This document shows, piece after piece, positions 21,808-33,050 of a stretch of DNA of 64,000 bases. The DNA is taken from positions 925,001-989,000 of the forward strand of contig JBBMNZ010000035.1 in NCBI GenBank assembly GCA_037954325.1. Direction: 5' to 3'. Numbering within the stretch: position 1 is the stretch's first letter; every line of letters begins with the position of its first letter. Both the position numbers and the translations under genes were made by a program. This stretch comes from Fistularia commersonii (Eukaryota > Chordata > Actinopteri > Syngnathiformes > Fistulariidae). Below the pieces are notes generated by a model that did no database searches, was not told where the DNA came from, and worked only from the letters and a program-made list of their open reading frames with translations.

Positions 21808-22740
21808 CCCCCCTCCACCCCCCAGCTTTCGCTCACGTAATTTTTCTCAAGGCTACACTCACAGGCGAGGAACATAATTACTGTTGTCCATTGTCACCGC
21901 GCTCCTTATTTCTGACTTAATTAACACCGCTGACGCTCCGCTCGCTATCTGAATCCCGCTTTTTTTTGTTGTCATTGAATGTTATTCCGGGTGGGGTTTG
22001 GCTTTGGATAATCGCCGCTTCCATTTTTTTTTTCTTTCTCGATTTGGACGCTCCCTTTTGTTCCCGGGGGTTAAATTAGGACGCTGCCCTTCTGGAGGGA
22101 GCGAAAACAGACGCCACGGCCGACGCGAGCGCCGGAGAAATGCCAAGCCCGTGCCGCCGAACCCGCCGAGACATTATCGGGCCGCTAACCTTTAGCCCGT
22201 GGCTGCAAACCCATCCCCCTGCGACGTGTATTTAATAATTGGAAATTGATAAAACGTCCTCCTGGGACGAACGCCAGAGCAAGCAAGCAAGCAAACGGTT
22301 TGCGACGCCCATCCTGAGCCACGCTAATGCTACGTGTTAGAAGCTGGGAAAAAAAAGGGAAAAGAAAAGGGGTGATTAATGGGCGGCTGGCGCGTGGGAT
22401 AGCATGTTAGCCTCCTACTCGCGTACAGGTGAGTGCCTTTGTGAATTAAAGGCTTTCATAGCTGCCATGCTAAGCAGCTAGCGTCCTGTAGCGACAATGC
22501 AAATTGCAAAAGGGATTTGGTGAAAGATGATGTTAGCGTGTTAGCATACAATGCAACTGGAGCTTTCTTGGGAGATGCGTAGCGCCAGGTTCAGAGCAGT
22601 AATTAGAGGTAATTATCATTATCTGTTCTGGGCTAATCATGAAAACAATGCTATCGTCCAAAAATTACAAAGAGAGATGACAGTTGTACAAAACGTCAGA
22701 AGACGCATGTTAGCATGCTGCTATAGTTGGTGTTAGCGCT
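21808..22740. other. Intergenic spacer, nothing recognised
   Basis: GC-richer single-copy sequence with TTAGC words. It is absent between A1 and B1, so it is either an insertion in one copy or a deletion from the other. Confidence 0.5.
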
Positions 22741-23470
22741 CCCGAAACATGCTTGTCTACTTAGTTAAGACACTTAGCTTCAGTCTATGTTAACTACTTG
22801 TTATGTAGACACTTAGTTTCCATTTTAAATACCTTTGGCAATAGCAAAGACACTTAGCTTTGGCCTGCTGTTGGCTAAAACACATGGCTTTGGTAAATGT
22901 TAGCTATTTAATGGTATGCCACTAGCTAGGATACCCACCTTTGGCATTTTTCAAACTGCTTGATAGCATACCACCAGCTGAGACACTTGGCCACGGTAAA
23001 CATTGTCTGCTAAATAGCATGCCACTAACTGAGATGCTTAGCTTTGGTAATCATCGACTGCTTGATAGCACGGTGCTAGCTAAGAAACTTAGCTTCAGTA
23101 AACATTAACTGCTAGATATCTAGGACACTTAGCTTAGGTAAACTTTGACTGCTAAATAGCATGCCACTGGCTAAGACACTTAGCTTTGGTAATCATCGCT
23201 CGCTAGATAGCATGCCACCGGCTAAGACACTTAGCTTTGGTAATCATCAATCGCTAGATAGCATGCCACCGGCTAAGACACTTAGCTTTGGTAAAGTTTG
23301 ACTGCTAAATAGCATGCCACTAGCGAAACACTTAGCTTTGGTAATCACAGACTGCTAGATAGCACGGCCCTATCTAAGACACATGGCCTCTGTTAACAGT
23401 AGCTAGCCATTAGCATGCCTTTACCTACTTGTAGCCTCCAACGATGTTAAGCTTGTTATTAGCGGCTGTA
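22741..23470. repeat. ~51-bp minisatellite, copy B2
   Basis: Same unit as 21064-21550. From about 23072 onward it matches B1 closely to its end at ATTAGCGGCTGT. Confidence 0.93.
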
Positions 23471-23533
23471 ATTTACCTCACACAAATGTTAGGATTAGCT
23501 GTGTATGTCGATGCATGTATTGAGCTATCTATA

Positions 23534-23564
<31 letters not shown>
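23534..23564. repeat. (GT)n microsatellite
   Basis: About 14 GT units. Confidence 0.95.
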
Positions 23565-23565
<1 letters not shown>

Positions 23566-25040
23566 AACAAGAGAGCGGGTTTTTTGCGTTTCCCCGTGAA
23601 ACCGTCCGCATGAAATCGCTCTTTTATCGGATCTGCAGGAGCACATTTTTACACCTCAGTTAATTGTGGCCGGCCGACGCTGCAGCCATGACTTATCAGG
23701 AAAGCGGCGGCGCGGCCTTGTCGCGGTTAGCTCGCCGCTAATAGCCTCGGCACAGAGGAGTCAATCAGCGGCGGGTCCGTGATAATACCGCCGTTTCCTC
23801 CGGTTTGACGCTCCCCGAATTACCTGATTTATTGATTTATCCGTCTCTTCGTTCCCCCGCCGCCGCCGTGGAGGGACGCCAAATCCCCGCCACTTTTCAG
23901 GGGTTCGTCCATAATTCACGGCCCGGGGTGGATTGAGCCGTCACGGAGGGGGATTAGCGCGCCTGTCAAACGCCGGGCGGCGCCGCGGCGAGCGTGAAAA
24001 CCTTCGGCGGGCGGAGAGGAGAGGATTGTAGGGGTGGGGGTCAAAGGTCACGGGGAGAAGGATAATGAGCTGCCATGTGAAACAATAAGGAGCGATTAGC
24101 AGGGGTCAGGGGTCACGGCTATAAATAACCAGATAGCTGATCAGCTGTCAATCAAAGACAGTAATAATAATAATAATAAAAGTGATGGCGGTCAGAATAT
24201 CTAATTTGGTGAAGTGAAAATAATCTGGGTTTAATTTAGAGTTATCGACATATTTTAGATAAAATTAACGGATGATGAGAAAAAAATTAAAAATATATAT
24301 CAATAAAATGGGGTCTGAATGTAGCCACGCCAAAGATGGCGGCCGCTGAGCGAAGCGGCCTCTCGTCCGATGATTCACCAATAATTCAGTTCATTAAGAG
24401 GATAAAAATATGTCGCCCCTCTCGACTTAATAACCGACGACGCTTGTATGACTTCAAAAAAAAAAAAAAAAAGAAAAAAAACCCTCCTGTTCCCTCAGCC
24501 GTCTAGATAGCATGGCGGCGGCGGCGGCGGCGGCGGCGCCACACTCCAAGGCGATTTATGCGTGAAAGTGCCCTTTCTTAATGCCGAGAAAGGTCAAGAA
24601 GTGGTAATTCACCGAAAGAAATTACGGTTGCACACAGCAAGACAGAAAGACGGGGGGGGGGGGGGGGGGGTGACCGATGCGGTGAGAAGAAGGGGAAGAA
24701 CCTGGAAGAAGAATTTGCTTTATGGTTACGCTTTTCTCATTTGAAGCTTTCTACATAATTGCTCGGCCCGTCGGGCTAAAGCGTCGGCGTGGCCATCCAT
24801 CACCGGAGGTGGAGGTGGGGGTGAAGCTCGCCACGCTCCGGGAGGGAGGAGCCCCCCCCCCCCCCCCCCCAAAAAAAAAAAGAAAGAAAAGATATTAGCG
24901 TGATCGCTAAAGAAGGGAGCGGCCTAGCGGAAGCTAACGCTAACCCTACAGCCGCTCCCTGCAGGCCGAGGAGGATCCGGCAGGTGGATCCGCCCAGGAG
25001 TCAAAGTCCAAGACCGTCCACAAAAAGGGGGCGGAGCTAA
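23565..25040. other. Intergenic, homopolymers and GGC run
   Basis: No gene was seen. It holds an AAT run near 24161-24181, poly(A) near 24456-24472, (GGC)n at about 24512-24537, 19 G at 24652-24670, and 19 C at 24852-24870 followed by poly(A). Confidence 0.7.
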
Positions 25041-25044
25041 TCAG

Positions 25045-25815
25045 GGAGGAGGAATGAATGAATACAATGATGCGTTCATTCATGAGAGAGTGAGTGAATG
25101 ATGAACACATCAATGCATGTATGGATGAATAAATGAATGATTGAATAAAACAATGCATAGATGAATGAATGAATTTGTGAATAAATGCATGAAGACATGA
25201 ATGAATGAATAATTGATAAAAATTGATAAATGTGTGCATGCATAAATGAATGAATGGGTGAATTAGTAAATCATGCATGAATGAATAAATAAATTGATGT
25301 ATGAATGCATGAATGAGGAAATGAATGAATAATTGATGAATACATCAATGAATGAATGTGTGAGTTTATCGATGAATGAGTGAATAAGTATATTGATGAA
25401 TGTTTGAATGAATAAGCTAATAATAAAGTGAATGTATGCATGAATGAACGAGTGAAAGAATAAATTGTTGAACGCATGCATGAATGATTGAGTGAGGAAA
25501 TGAATGAATGCATGAATAAATAATCATAAATGCATGGATTTGTGAGAGTGAATGAGTGAATGAATGGATAAATGGATGCATGAATGAATGAATGAAAAAA
25601 TAAACGGATTCATGAATGAATGAATGAATGTTTAAGTTAGTGAAGGAATAAATGAATGGATTGACGCATCAATGACTGAGTGAATGAATGACGTTTGACT
25701 ATAAATATGTGCATGAATGAATGAGTGAATGAATACATGTATGAATGAATTGATGCATGCATGAATGAATGAATAAACTAATATGTCATATAGTGAAGGA
25801 ATAAATGCATGAATT
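25045..25815. repeat. GAATGAATGCATGAATAAATG minisatellite
   Basis: About 770 bp of GAAT-based units with GCATGAAT and AATAAATGAATG variants. Open frames on the minus strand reading FIHSFIH are artefacts of this array. Confidence 0.93.
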
Positions 25816-25844
25816 ACGTTTTCTTCATTTTTATTTTCATTTAT

Positions 25845-25960
25845 TTCATTCACTCATTCATCTCACACATTATATAGACAAGTTTTCACCCTCTCATCCA
25901 CACATTTGTAAAATGTGGGTCTCCAAAGACCCTGTGAATGTGTTTGAACCGTGGGAGGAA
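25845..25960 (+). repeat. Degenerate dispersed fish repeat
   Basis: Contains in order CATTCACTCATTCATC, TATATAGACAAG, TTCACCCTCTCATCCACAC, GGTCTCCAAAGACC and GTGTTTGAACCGTGGGAGG. This follows the layout of a widespread teleost repeat whose consensus has ATAGACAAACAACCATTCAC and then TGTCTTTGGACTGTGGGAGG. It looks like the non-amplified relative of the CATTCA minisatellites elsewhere in the window. Confidence 0.6.
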
Positions 25961-26236
25961 ATTGTATTCCATTTAATTCTATTTCATTTAATTTGAACGG
26001 ATTAATTAATTTTATTTCATTCATTTATTTCATTGTATTCATTTAATTTATTTTAATGTATTCCCTTAATTTATTTCATGTATTTAATTGTATCCAATTC
26101 ATTTATTTTATTTCATTTATGCTCCTTTTAGTTTTATTAATGGAATATTATAACTTTCCCATTTATTTTGAAGTGGAAGCCTCATTAAGATCTTGCAGAA
26201 GGTCGGATTTTACTAGCTTTTTTTTTTTTTTTTTAA
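25961..26236. other. ATTTA-rich spacer and poly(T)
   Basis: TTTATTTCATTTA-type low-complexity sequence, then a 16-T run near 26219-26236. Confidence 0.7.
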
Positions 26237-26466
26237 ATTTCCTTCGTTCCTTTCTCGACCTGGATCTCAGGGCGCTTCCGTTATTTTCCTTCTGAGCGCG
26301 CTCACTCCCCTCCACGTCGCCCGGCGCCGCCGCCGAGCGATCGTTTCCATATCGATCGACGGAGAACGCCAGACAGATCGCCGCTTATTCCAGCAGCTTT
26401 CATTCCAGCTTGTGGAGAATCCGCTGGAATGAGCGCCGCTCGCCTGCATGCATGCACGTGCATGCG

Positions 26467-26610
26467 TGTGTGTGTGGGTGTGTGCATGTGTGTGTGTGTG
26501 TGTGTTTTACCAAGGGAGGCTTCCTCCAAGCGATGTGATCGCGGGGAGTGTGTGCTCGCCTCCTGCATTCATAATCCCGCTGTATTTACCTCTGATGTAA
26601 ATGCGAGCGG

Positions 26611-26655
<45 letters not shown>
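26467..26655. repeat. Two (GT)n microsatellites
   Basis: GT-rich runs at about 26467-26504 (interrupted) and 26612-26655. Confidence 0.93.
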
Positions 26656-26657
<2 letters not shown>

Positions 26658-26814
26658 CTCATTTGCATACGGCAGCGAGCCGGAGAGCGAGCGAGCGCTG
26701 ATGCGAGTTAGCCGCTCCAGTGCTGCCATCTGCGCGGCGGCGTTCTGAGACGGGAGGCGGCGCTTTGAGCCGAGCCGTAATTCCGACTTCAGAGAGCCCG
26801 GCCTTGTTTGGCGT

Positions 26815-26839
26815 CCCCCCCCCCCCCCCCCCCCCCCCC
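26815..26839. repeat. Poly(C), 25 bases
   Basis: Uninterrupted C run (G on the minus strand), able to form G-quadruplexes. Confidence 0.95.
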
Positions 26840-27039
26840 GTCGTCAAGGGCGATGCGTTTAAATAAGAATAAAAATCCAGCGGCGTGAAAATACAGGATT
26901 TAATTGCAAGGAGAAATTGGGATTATTTGACCTCTGACCTTTGGGATTAAGCTAACACCCATTGGCAGTCCCAGCAATGGATGAGAAAAGAGAAGCTAGT
27001 GCGTTAGCTGTTAGCTGCGCAGCTAACTATTAGCTGTCA

Positions 27040-27410
27040 ACCACTGGGTAGGCTGTCAATCAGAGGATTAGATATCAACACTATGGTTAGCTGTCAATCA
27101 CTTGGAAAGCTGTCAATCAGTTGGAAAGATGTCAATCACAGGGTCAGCTGTCAATCACAGGGTCAGCTGTCAATCATAGGATCAGCTGTCAATCACTTGG
27201 AAAGCTGTCAATCAGTTGGAAAGATGTCAATCATAGGATCAGCTGTCAATCACTTGGTAAGCTGTCAATCAATGGGTCAGCTGTCAATCACAAGGTCAGC
27301 TGTCAATCACTTGGTAAGCTGTCAATCAATGGGTAAGCTGTCAATCACTGGGTCAGCTGTCAATCACAGGGTCAGCTGTCAATCACTTGGTAAGCTGTCA
27401 ATCAAGAGGT
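27040..27410. repeat. ~20-bp minisatellite with CTGTCAATCA core
   Basis: About 18 units of GCTGTCAATCACTTGGTAA, with CAGGGTCA and CAATGGGT variants. The reverse complement of the core is TGATTGACAG, the composite PBX-MEIS/PREP binding decamer. Single copies of the word also occur at about 24143, 28760 and 42052. Confidence 0.94.
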
Positions 27411-27414
27411 CCAT

Positions 27415-27520
27415 CCAATATTCACCCTCTCATCCAGAACGCTGGGCTCCCATTGAACCTTCTGCATGTCTTTGGACCGTTGGAGGAACCCAGAGAACCC
27501 TGAGGAACCCTTAGGAACCC
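27415..27520 (+). repeat. Degenerate dispersed fish repeat
   Basis: Contains CCAATATTCACCCTCTCATCC, then CTGCATGTCTTTGGACCGTT and GGAGGAACCCAGAGAACCC. Same family as 25845-25960. Confidence 0.6.
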
Positions 27521-28560
27521 CACCTGGACCTTCTGGGAGGGGGCGGGGCTAACCGCTGCACCCCCAGAGTCATGTGACCTACAATCCGGGAGGAAGCGGC
27601 GCTCCGATAATACTTTTAAATACTTCATGTAACTACCGGCTGCGGAGTCAAAGATTGATTTTTTTTTTTTGAAAGAATCACACTTTTTGCCGTTAGGTTT
27701 TGTTGCCATGGCTACAAGACTGTGTCTCTGATGACCTGACAGAGGTAATCATCAATCTGTGGAAAAAGAGATAATGAGGGAAAAGATTAGACGGAGACAC
27801 CGGGTTTATTTTGGGCTTAAACACCTGAGAAGTGAATAAGTTCATAAAGGTTTCTTTTTGATTATTTAAAAAAAAAAAGGATCCTGGCCGGGTTTTTTTT
27901 TCCAGCGGCCTTGGAAATAATAATAAAAGTCATTAGCATCATATTTAAATAAACAAACAGATAAGAGCATCTTTCATATACAAACAAATTACAGTAATTT
28001 TTAACAATACTCGATAGCATCTTAGCAATCATAATAATATGATAAATATTGATAATAATATTATCTGGCAAAAAAATAGAATTTGATATTTAAACAGTAA
28101 TCATAATAATAATAACAATAATAATAATAATCACCATCATAATAAAAATCATATAATTAATACAAGTATCGGCCAAATATAATTAATATTATTGATTTGA
28201 TAATAATAATAATCACCAGCATCACAATAATAATAAAAAAATTAAATATTGCTAAGAATGTTATCTGTCAGATAAAACAAATTGATTTTGGTGTTCATTG
28301 AAAAAAAGGAATGATAATAATAATCATCACCATCATCACAATAGTCATAATAACAATGACATGAAAATTAATACTATTATCTGCCAAACAGGAAGAAATT
28401 ATAAATATTAATGATTTCAAAACAATTAAATCACCAGCATCACAATAATCACAAAAATAATTATTGAAATATTATTAAGGATATTTGGTATGAATATCTG
28501 TCAGACCAAAAAATATTAGCATCCGTATAATAATACTAATAATAATAATAGTTGTTATTG
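27521..28560. other. Intergenic, AT-rich with ATA/AAT repeats
   Basis: From about 27910 the sequence is dominated by AATAATAAT and ATCATCACC words. No gene was seen. Confidence 0.7.
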
Positions 28561-29384
28561 TGAGAAGCAATAGTTGAACGTCCTCATATGAGGACTTTGT
28601 GCGTCCAGCAGGTCGAAGGTGGATCCAGATCTTCTCATCTCAGGCGGCTCCACGACGCTGGACTTTTTTTTTCAATGCGTGTCATCGGAGCAATGCATGT
28701 TTAACATCGTCCAATCACGGCTGCTGCTGGGAAAGGGGGCGGGGTTTAACCCGAACGCGTCAGCTGTCAATCACACGGACTGCATTAAAAGTACCAAAAC
28801 GCGCCGTGAGCTAAGCTAATCCACTAGCGTGAGATGCTAATAGAAGATTTGGACGTCTGAGCTGAAAGGCCACACGAAAAAAAACAAGCTAACTGGTAGG
28901 TCAGTGTCGGAGTGCTAAAGTTAGCTTAGCATTTGCACGGTTTTTCACTTAATTGTTCAATCAGGGGCAGAATTTCACACCAGAACCGGACAGGGAACGT
29001 CTGCCAGGGGGTCCAGGGGGTCCAGGACCCCTGGTGGGCCACCTCTGGATCTGATGAGTCAAAATGGTATGGTCCATTTTCACATCTGGGCCGTACCATT
29101 CCCTGGAAATCATATTTTAAGGTGGAATTGAGCAGGAAGTTGGCGGGTGTTTTTTTTTACCAGGAGTTATTTTGGTGCGAATGATTGATCGGCAGCTGGG
29201 GTTAAGCCCCGCCCCTCAACCCAGGGCCACACGGGATTGGCCGAGCCTATATGTTTATATAAACACACACATGTGCATATATAATCATTATCCCTCTGAT
29301 GTTGCTGCATCGCCTTCCATGTTGGTTTTTAAATATTTTTGTCCCACTGCAAATTTCATAAATACCATCTTCAGCTTTCATCTG
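28561..29384. other. Intergenic spacer, nothing recognised
   Basis: Single-copy-like, with GGGGTCCAGGGGGTCCAGG near 29006-29026. No supported exon. Confidence 0.5.
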
Positions 29385-29388
29385 GTGT

Positions 29389-29424
<36 letters not shown>

Positions 29425-29505
29425 GTGTGTTGATTAATTCGCCGTTTGATGTGGAGGGAGATGTTTTTCGTCGCCGCTGCGAGATCTCATCTGTTTTTCG
29501 GGTTG

Positions 29506-29534
<29 letters not shown>
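29385..29534. repeat. (GT)n and poly(T)
   Basis: GT repeat at about 29385-29431 and a long T run at about 29505-29534. Confidence 0.93.
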
Positions 29535-29536
<2 letters not shown>

Positions 29537-29911
29537 CGTTGCATGAACGTATGCTAGGCGGCGGCGCCGCGGGTCCCCGTCCGAGGACGCCGTCTGACGC
29601 CGTCCGAGGACGCGGATATTTCGCCCGCCGCTTCCATCCTTTCAGAAACGTGTTTGTTTCTTCCGGCGGCGCTCGGCTCTTTCTCCGCTTCATCCTTCAT
29701 TTTTTTTTTTTCCTTTTCCCGAAAGACATAAACCGGCGTCGACGGGTCATTAGCGCTCTGTTGACGGGGGAAATGACGGCGGCTGTTTCCATGGATACGG
29801 TCCACCGGCGTGCCCACGCCGAGCCCGGCGGCGTTATCTTTTCTGTGACTGCCGGAGGAAATGGAGGAAGGAAGGTGGAAGCAAGACAGCGCCGCCTAGT
29901 GGCTGTTTGAC

Positions 29912-30345
29912 ACCAACTGACAGCCAATCAACTGCCTTCGATTGACCGCAGCCAATCGTTGGCCTCTATCTGAGACGCAGCCAATCATCTGCTTCCATCT
30001 AGCCCACAGTGATTCACTGCCATCCTTCAAGCTCACAGCCAATGATCTGCCTCCATCTAACCAACAGCCAATCATCCGCCTCATTCTTACCAACAGCCAA
30101 TGACGTGCTTCTATCAGACCAACAGCCAATCATTGCCATCCATCAAGCCCACAGCCAATCATCTGCCTCCATCTAGCCTATAGTCAATCACTGCCGTCCA
30201 TCACAGCCAATCGTTGCCATCCATCAAGCTCACAGCCAATCATCTGCCTCATTTCAGCCAACAGCCAATGATGCGCCTCCATCGTGCCCACAGCCAATCA
30301 TCTGCCTACGTTTAACCGCAGCCAATCATTGGCTGCTGATCCTGT
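29912..30345. repeat. ~30-bp minisatellite with CAGCCAATCA core
   Basis: Units of CACAGCCAATCATCTGCCTC plus CATCTAGC. I count 13 CCAAT words, most as GCCAATC or GCCAATG, which match the NF-Y consensus. Confidence 0.93.
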
Positions 30346-30452
30346 GATTGACAGCTGATCCTCTGCACCTTCTGACTGACAGGTGACAACAACTAAAAGA
30401 GCGCTGAGACGTTTGTGTTTAGTCATAATTATTATGTTGCTATGAGGTCGTG

Positions 30453-30455
30453 TTG

Positions 30456-30488
<33 letters not shown>

Positions 30489-30490
30489 TT
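30453..30490. repeat. (TTGACC)6 hexamer array
   Basis: Six tandem TTGACC units. On the minus strand this reads AAGGTCAAGGTCA, nuclear-receptor half-sites in the TCAAGGTCA context preferred by NR5A and ERR receptors. Confidence 0.95.
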
Positions 30491-30676
30491 CGGCTGCAGG
30501 CAGACATATTTACAGCGTTCAGTAAAAAAAAACAAAAAAAACAAAATGAAAAGTTCCTCAGAGGGTTCCTCCGTTATTCTGTTCCAGAGAAAACAACCTG
30601 GAGGCGCCGAGCCGGCGGCGGATTCATAAATCACACCCGACAACTTCCAGATGGTCACGTCCTAATTCACGCTGGA

Positions 30677-30714
<38 letters not shown>
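30677..30714. repeat. (AC)n microsatellite
   Basis: About 19 AC units. Confidence 0.97.
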
Positions 30715-30716
<2 letters not shown>

Positions 30717-31169
30717 GGTTCCTTATCAAGCCTTCGCACCTTTGGGTTCGACGGCGCCTCCGATCGATCGGGAGAGTTAATATTATAACACCGTCTCGCC
30801 GAGCGCATTAATACCGGCTCGCGGGGCCGCCCTGGATCGGGCGCTAACGGGCCCGAGATAAAAACTCGGAGGAGGAAAATGCGGCGTGGCGCCGGAGAAA
30901 CCATGGACGGGCCTCGGCGGCGGGTTCGGGGAAAACAAACTCGACCTCCGGCGAGGTTCCCGCAAAGCGGCGGGATCCCGACTGCACAAATATACCGCCT
31001 TCCACAAACGATGATTGGTGTGCGTGTGTGTGTGATGGTGTGTGCCAGGAGATTAGGCCTGCCGCGCCAGGCGGTGAATATGTATGAGAGGACACGTGCA
31101 CTCGTGCTTGTCGGGGTGAGGAAGTGGGTTTTGAAACCCTTTTGGGCGGGAATGAGAGGGTGAATGTTT

Positions 31170-31930
31170 GATGTGTGAATGAATGGTTGGATGAGAGGGT
31201 CAATACTCGTATGCTTCTTTTGGAGGCGTGAATGAGAGGGTCGATACTCGTATGCTTCTATAGGAGGCGTGAATGAGAGGGTCGATACTTGTATGCTTCT
31301 TTTGGAGGCGTGAATGAGAGGGTCGATACTTGTATGCTTCTATAGGAGGCGTGAATGAGAGGGTCGATACTCGTATGCTTATATAGGAGGCGGGAAGGAG
31401 AGGGTCAATACTCGTATGCTTCTATAGGAGGCGTGAATGAGAGGGTCGATGCTCATATGCTTCTATAGGAGGCGTGAATGAGAGGGTCGATACTCGTATG
31501 CTTCTATAGGAGGCGTGATGAGAGGGTCGATACTCGTATGCTTATATAGGAGGCGTGAATGAGAGGGTCGATACTCGTATGCTTCTATAGGAGGTGTGAA
31601 TGAGAGGGTCAATACTCGTATGCTTCAATAGGAGGCGTGAAGGAGAGGGTCGATACTCGTATGCTTCTATAGGAGGCGTGAATGAGAGGGTCGATACTCG
31701 TATGCTTCTATAGGAGGCGTGAATGAGAGGGTCGATACTCGTATGCTTCTATAGGAGGCGTGAATGAGAGGGTCGATACTCGTATGCTTCTATAGGAGGT
31801 GTGAATGAGAGGGTCGATACTCGTATGCTTCTATAGGAGGCGTGAACGAGAGGGTTAATACTTGTATGCTTCAATAGGAGGCGTGAATGAGTGGGTCAAT
31901 ACTCGTATGCTTCTATAGGAGGTGTGAATA
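31170..31930. repeat. 41-bp minisatellite, very homogeneous
   Basis: About 17 copies of a unit starting GGAGGCGTGAATGAGAGGG and continuing TCGATACTCGTATGCTTCTATA. Copies differ at only a few positions (TCGATACT/TCAATACT, TTCTATA/TTATATA/TTCAATA), which suggests recent expansion. Confidence 0.96.
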
Positions 31931-32615
31931 AGAGAGAGAATGTTGTCTCTGCATGACATGAATGAATGAGTGAATACTTGTATGTCTCTATTTGACTTAC
32001 AGATGAGTGAGGGAATGTTATTTGTCTTTCTACAGGACATATGAATGAAAGGGTGAATGGTTGTAATCTCTATATGACATGATGAGAGGGTGAATGTTTG
32101 AATGCCTCTATCTCTAGCGTGGATGAATGAATTCTCTGATTGACTTGTGAGTGAGAGGGTCAATACTTGTATGCTTCTATAAGAGGTGGGAATGAGAGGG
32201 TGAATGTTTTCTCTGCATGACATGAATGATCAAGTGAATGCTTGTATGTCTGTCTCTGACTTACAAATGAGTGAGTGAATGTTTTTTATGCGTCTACAGG
32301 ACATATAAATGAAAGGGTGAATGGTTGTCTTTTTCTTGATGTCTGAATGAATGGGCGAATGGTTGTACGTCTCTATAATACGTGAATGGGAGAGTGAATG
32401 TTTTAATGTCTCTAAATGATGCATAGATGAATGAGTTAATTGTTGTATGTCTACAGGACATATGAATGAAAGGGTGAATGGCTGTACTTCTCTTTTAACG
32501 TGAATTAGAGGGTCAAGACTTGTATGCCTCTATAGGACGTATGAATGAGAGGATGAATGGTTGTATGTCTCTATATGATGTGTGAATGAATGAGTGAATG
32601 GTTGTCAATAAGTGA
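31931..32615. repeat. Degenerate relatives of the 41-bp array
   Basis: Looser units with GTGAATGAATGAGTGAATGG, TTGTATGTCTCTATATGACA and GAGAGGGTGAATG. In reverse orientation these match the 4.7-6.2 kb array. Confidence 0.88.
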
Positions 32616-33018
32616 ACCCCGCCTTTCGGCCAATGCCTGATGGACTAGACACAGACTTTTGCTTAAGCCGATTCGATAATGAATGAAAATTATATTCAAG
32701 ATCTACATAACGGGGGCCCCCGAGCAGCAGCGAGCACCGGCCCCATTACAAGGCCAGAAACGTCCTTGTCTGCAAATAAGCGAACCGATCCGCGGTACAA
32801 GTTGCATTTAAAAAGGCATTTACGCCGCCGAAGGACCTGCGAGGGTCGGCGGCGCCGCTGCCAAACGCCTGACAGGAAACCGATTCTTCCCCGCGGCTCC
32901 GGGGACGAGAAGGAGCGGGAAATTACATTTGGTGTTTAATCTTCGCCGGCGCATAAAGAAAAGGTTTATTTATTCCCTTTCTTCTCCTGCCGGGGTTCAG
33001 CGCCGGGTTATCTGCACT

Positions 33019-33050
<32 letters not shown>

